Below are positions 63,936 through 64,000 of a stretch of DNA of 64,000 nt, piece by piece. Numbering within the stretch: position 1 is the stretch's first letter; each line of letters starts with the position of its first letter. The DNA comes from Ectopseudomonas alcaliphila (GTDB lineage Bacteria > Pseudomonadota > Gammaproteobacteria > Pseudomonadales > Pseudomonadaceae): the NCBI RefSeq assembly GCF_900101755.1, contig NZ_FNAE01000003.1, forward strand, positions 524,715 to 588,714, written 5' to 3'. A program made the translations under genes and the position numbers. Below the pieces are notes generated by a model. The model saw only the letters and a program-made list of their open reading frames with translations, was not told the origin of the DNA and did not search any database.

Positions 63936-64000
63936 ATGAATGCGCCCGTTTCCCCCCCTACCGCTGCCCGCCATTGCAAGATCGCCATCCTCGGCAGCGG
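63936..64000 (+). CDS. Start of a flavin-dependent oxidoreductase, cut off by the window
   Basis: AGGAG at 63924-63928 precedes the ATG at 63936. The 21 visible residues end in CKIAILGSG, the beginning of an FAD/NAD-binding Rossmann motif (GxGxxG). By analogy with PAO1 (PA1538) it may be a flavin-containing monooxygenase. The rest lies outside the window. Confidence 0.7.
   Translation, partial: MNAPVSPPTAARHCKIAILGS

Overview
The window reads as a chromosomal segment of a GC-rich gammaproteobacterium of the genus Pseudomonas. Several gene blocks keep the order known from P. aeruginosa PAO1: a dienelactone hydrolase close to htpG; cysS-glnS-ppiB-lpxH-miaE-Usp-acnB-nasS-nasT-alginate lyase; and ccoN2O2Q2P2-ccoN1O1Q1P1-ccoGHIS-hemN-anr-apt. 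The blocks are joined differently than in PAO1, and the protein sequences fit the P. mendocina/P. oleovorans group; the species call is inference. There is no prophage, transposase, CRISPR array, rRNA or tRNA. Mobile-type DNA is limited to short palindromic REP-like repeats between genes.

Region 1 (1-9.6 kb): a partial pirin, an exported hypothetical protein, an ECF sigma / anti-sigma pair followed by a secreted DUF4394 protein, a periplasmic dienelactone hydrolase, and a signalling operon of an MHYT-PAS hybrid histidine kinase and a REC-HD-GYP phosphodiesterase. The sigma operon and the DUF4394 gene share an identically spaced upstream motif (ATCC-N15-GGGTATA), which suggests an autoregulated ECF regulon.

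Region 2 (9.7-24.3 kb) is mostly housekeeping: htpG, a membrane protein, two hotdog thioesterases, a small lipoprotein, MAPEG and DUF599 proteins, brnQ, cysS, glnS, ppiB, lpxH, miaE, an Anr-type universal stress protein and a DUF1289 protein. Region 3 (24.3-35.9 kb): acnB behind a long leader, a YgdI/YgdR-like lipoprotein, the nitrate-sensing pair nasS-nasT behind a sigma-54-type promoter and a leader terminator, a PL7 alginate lyase with an extra Ig-like domain, alaC, an acyltransferase, small membrane ORFs, a class I glutamine amidotransferase, and a candidate structured RNA at 34921-34984.

Region 4 (35.9-46.1 kb): a beta-oxidation pair (multifunctional enzyme and thiolase), a 31-codon membrane ORF behind folded leader sequence, a rhodanese / molybdopterin-fold cytochrome c / VOC operon, the ATP-grasp / alpha-E / transglutaminase operon, and an alpha/beta hydrolase. 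Region 5 (46-64 kb) is a complete microaerobic respiration locus: two tandem cbb3 oxidase operons, the assembly genes ccoG, ccoH, ccoI, ccoS and a TauE-like protein, hemN, and the oxygen regulator anr, then apt, a NaChBac-type sodium channel, a predicted metal-dependent hydrolase and the start of a flavoprotein.

The unifying theme is oxygen control. Anr encoded at 60603-61337 probably acts on TTGAN-N4-NTCAA sites seen upstream of the Usp gene, ccoN2, ccoG and hemN. No wholly new multi-gene system was recognised. The best candidates for undescribed biology are the three-way-junction element at 34921-34984, the nasS leader, the small-protein leader near 39.6-39.9 kb and the self-consistent ECF promoter motif.
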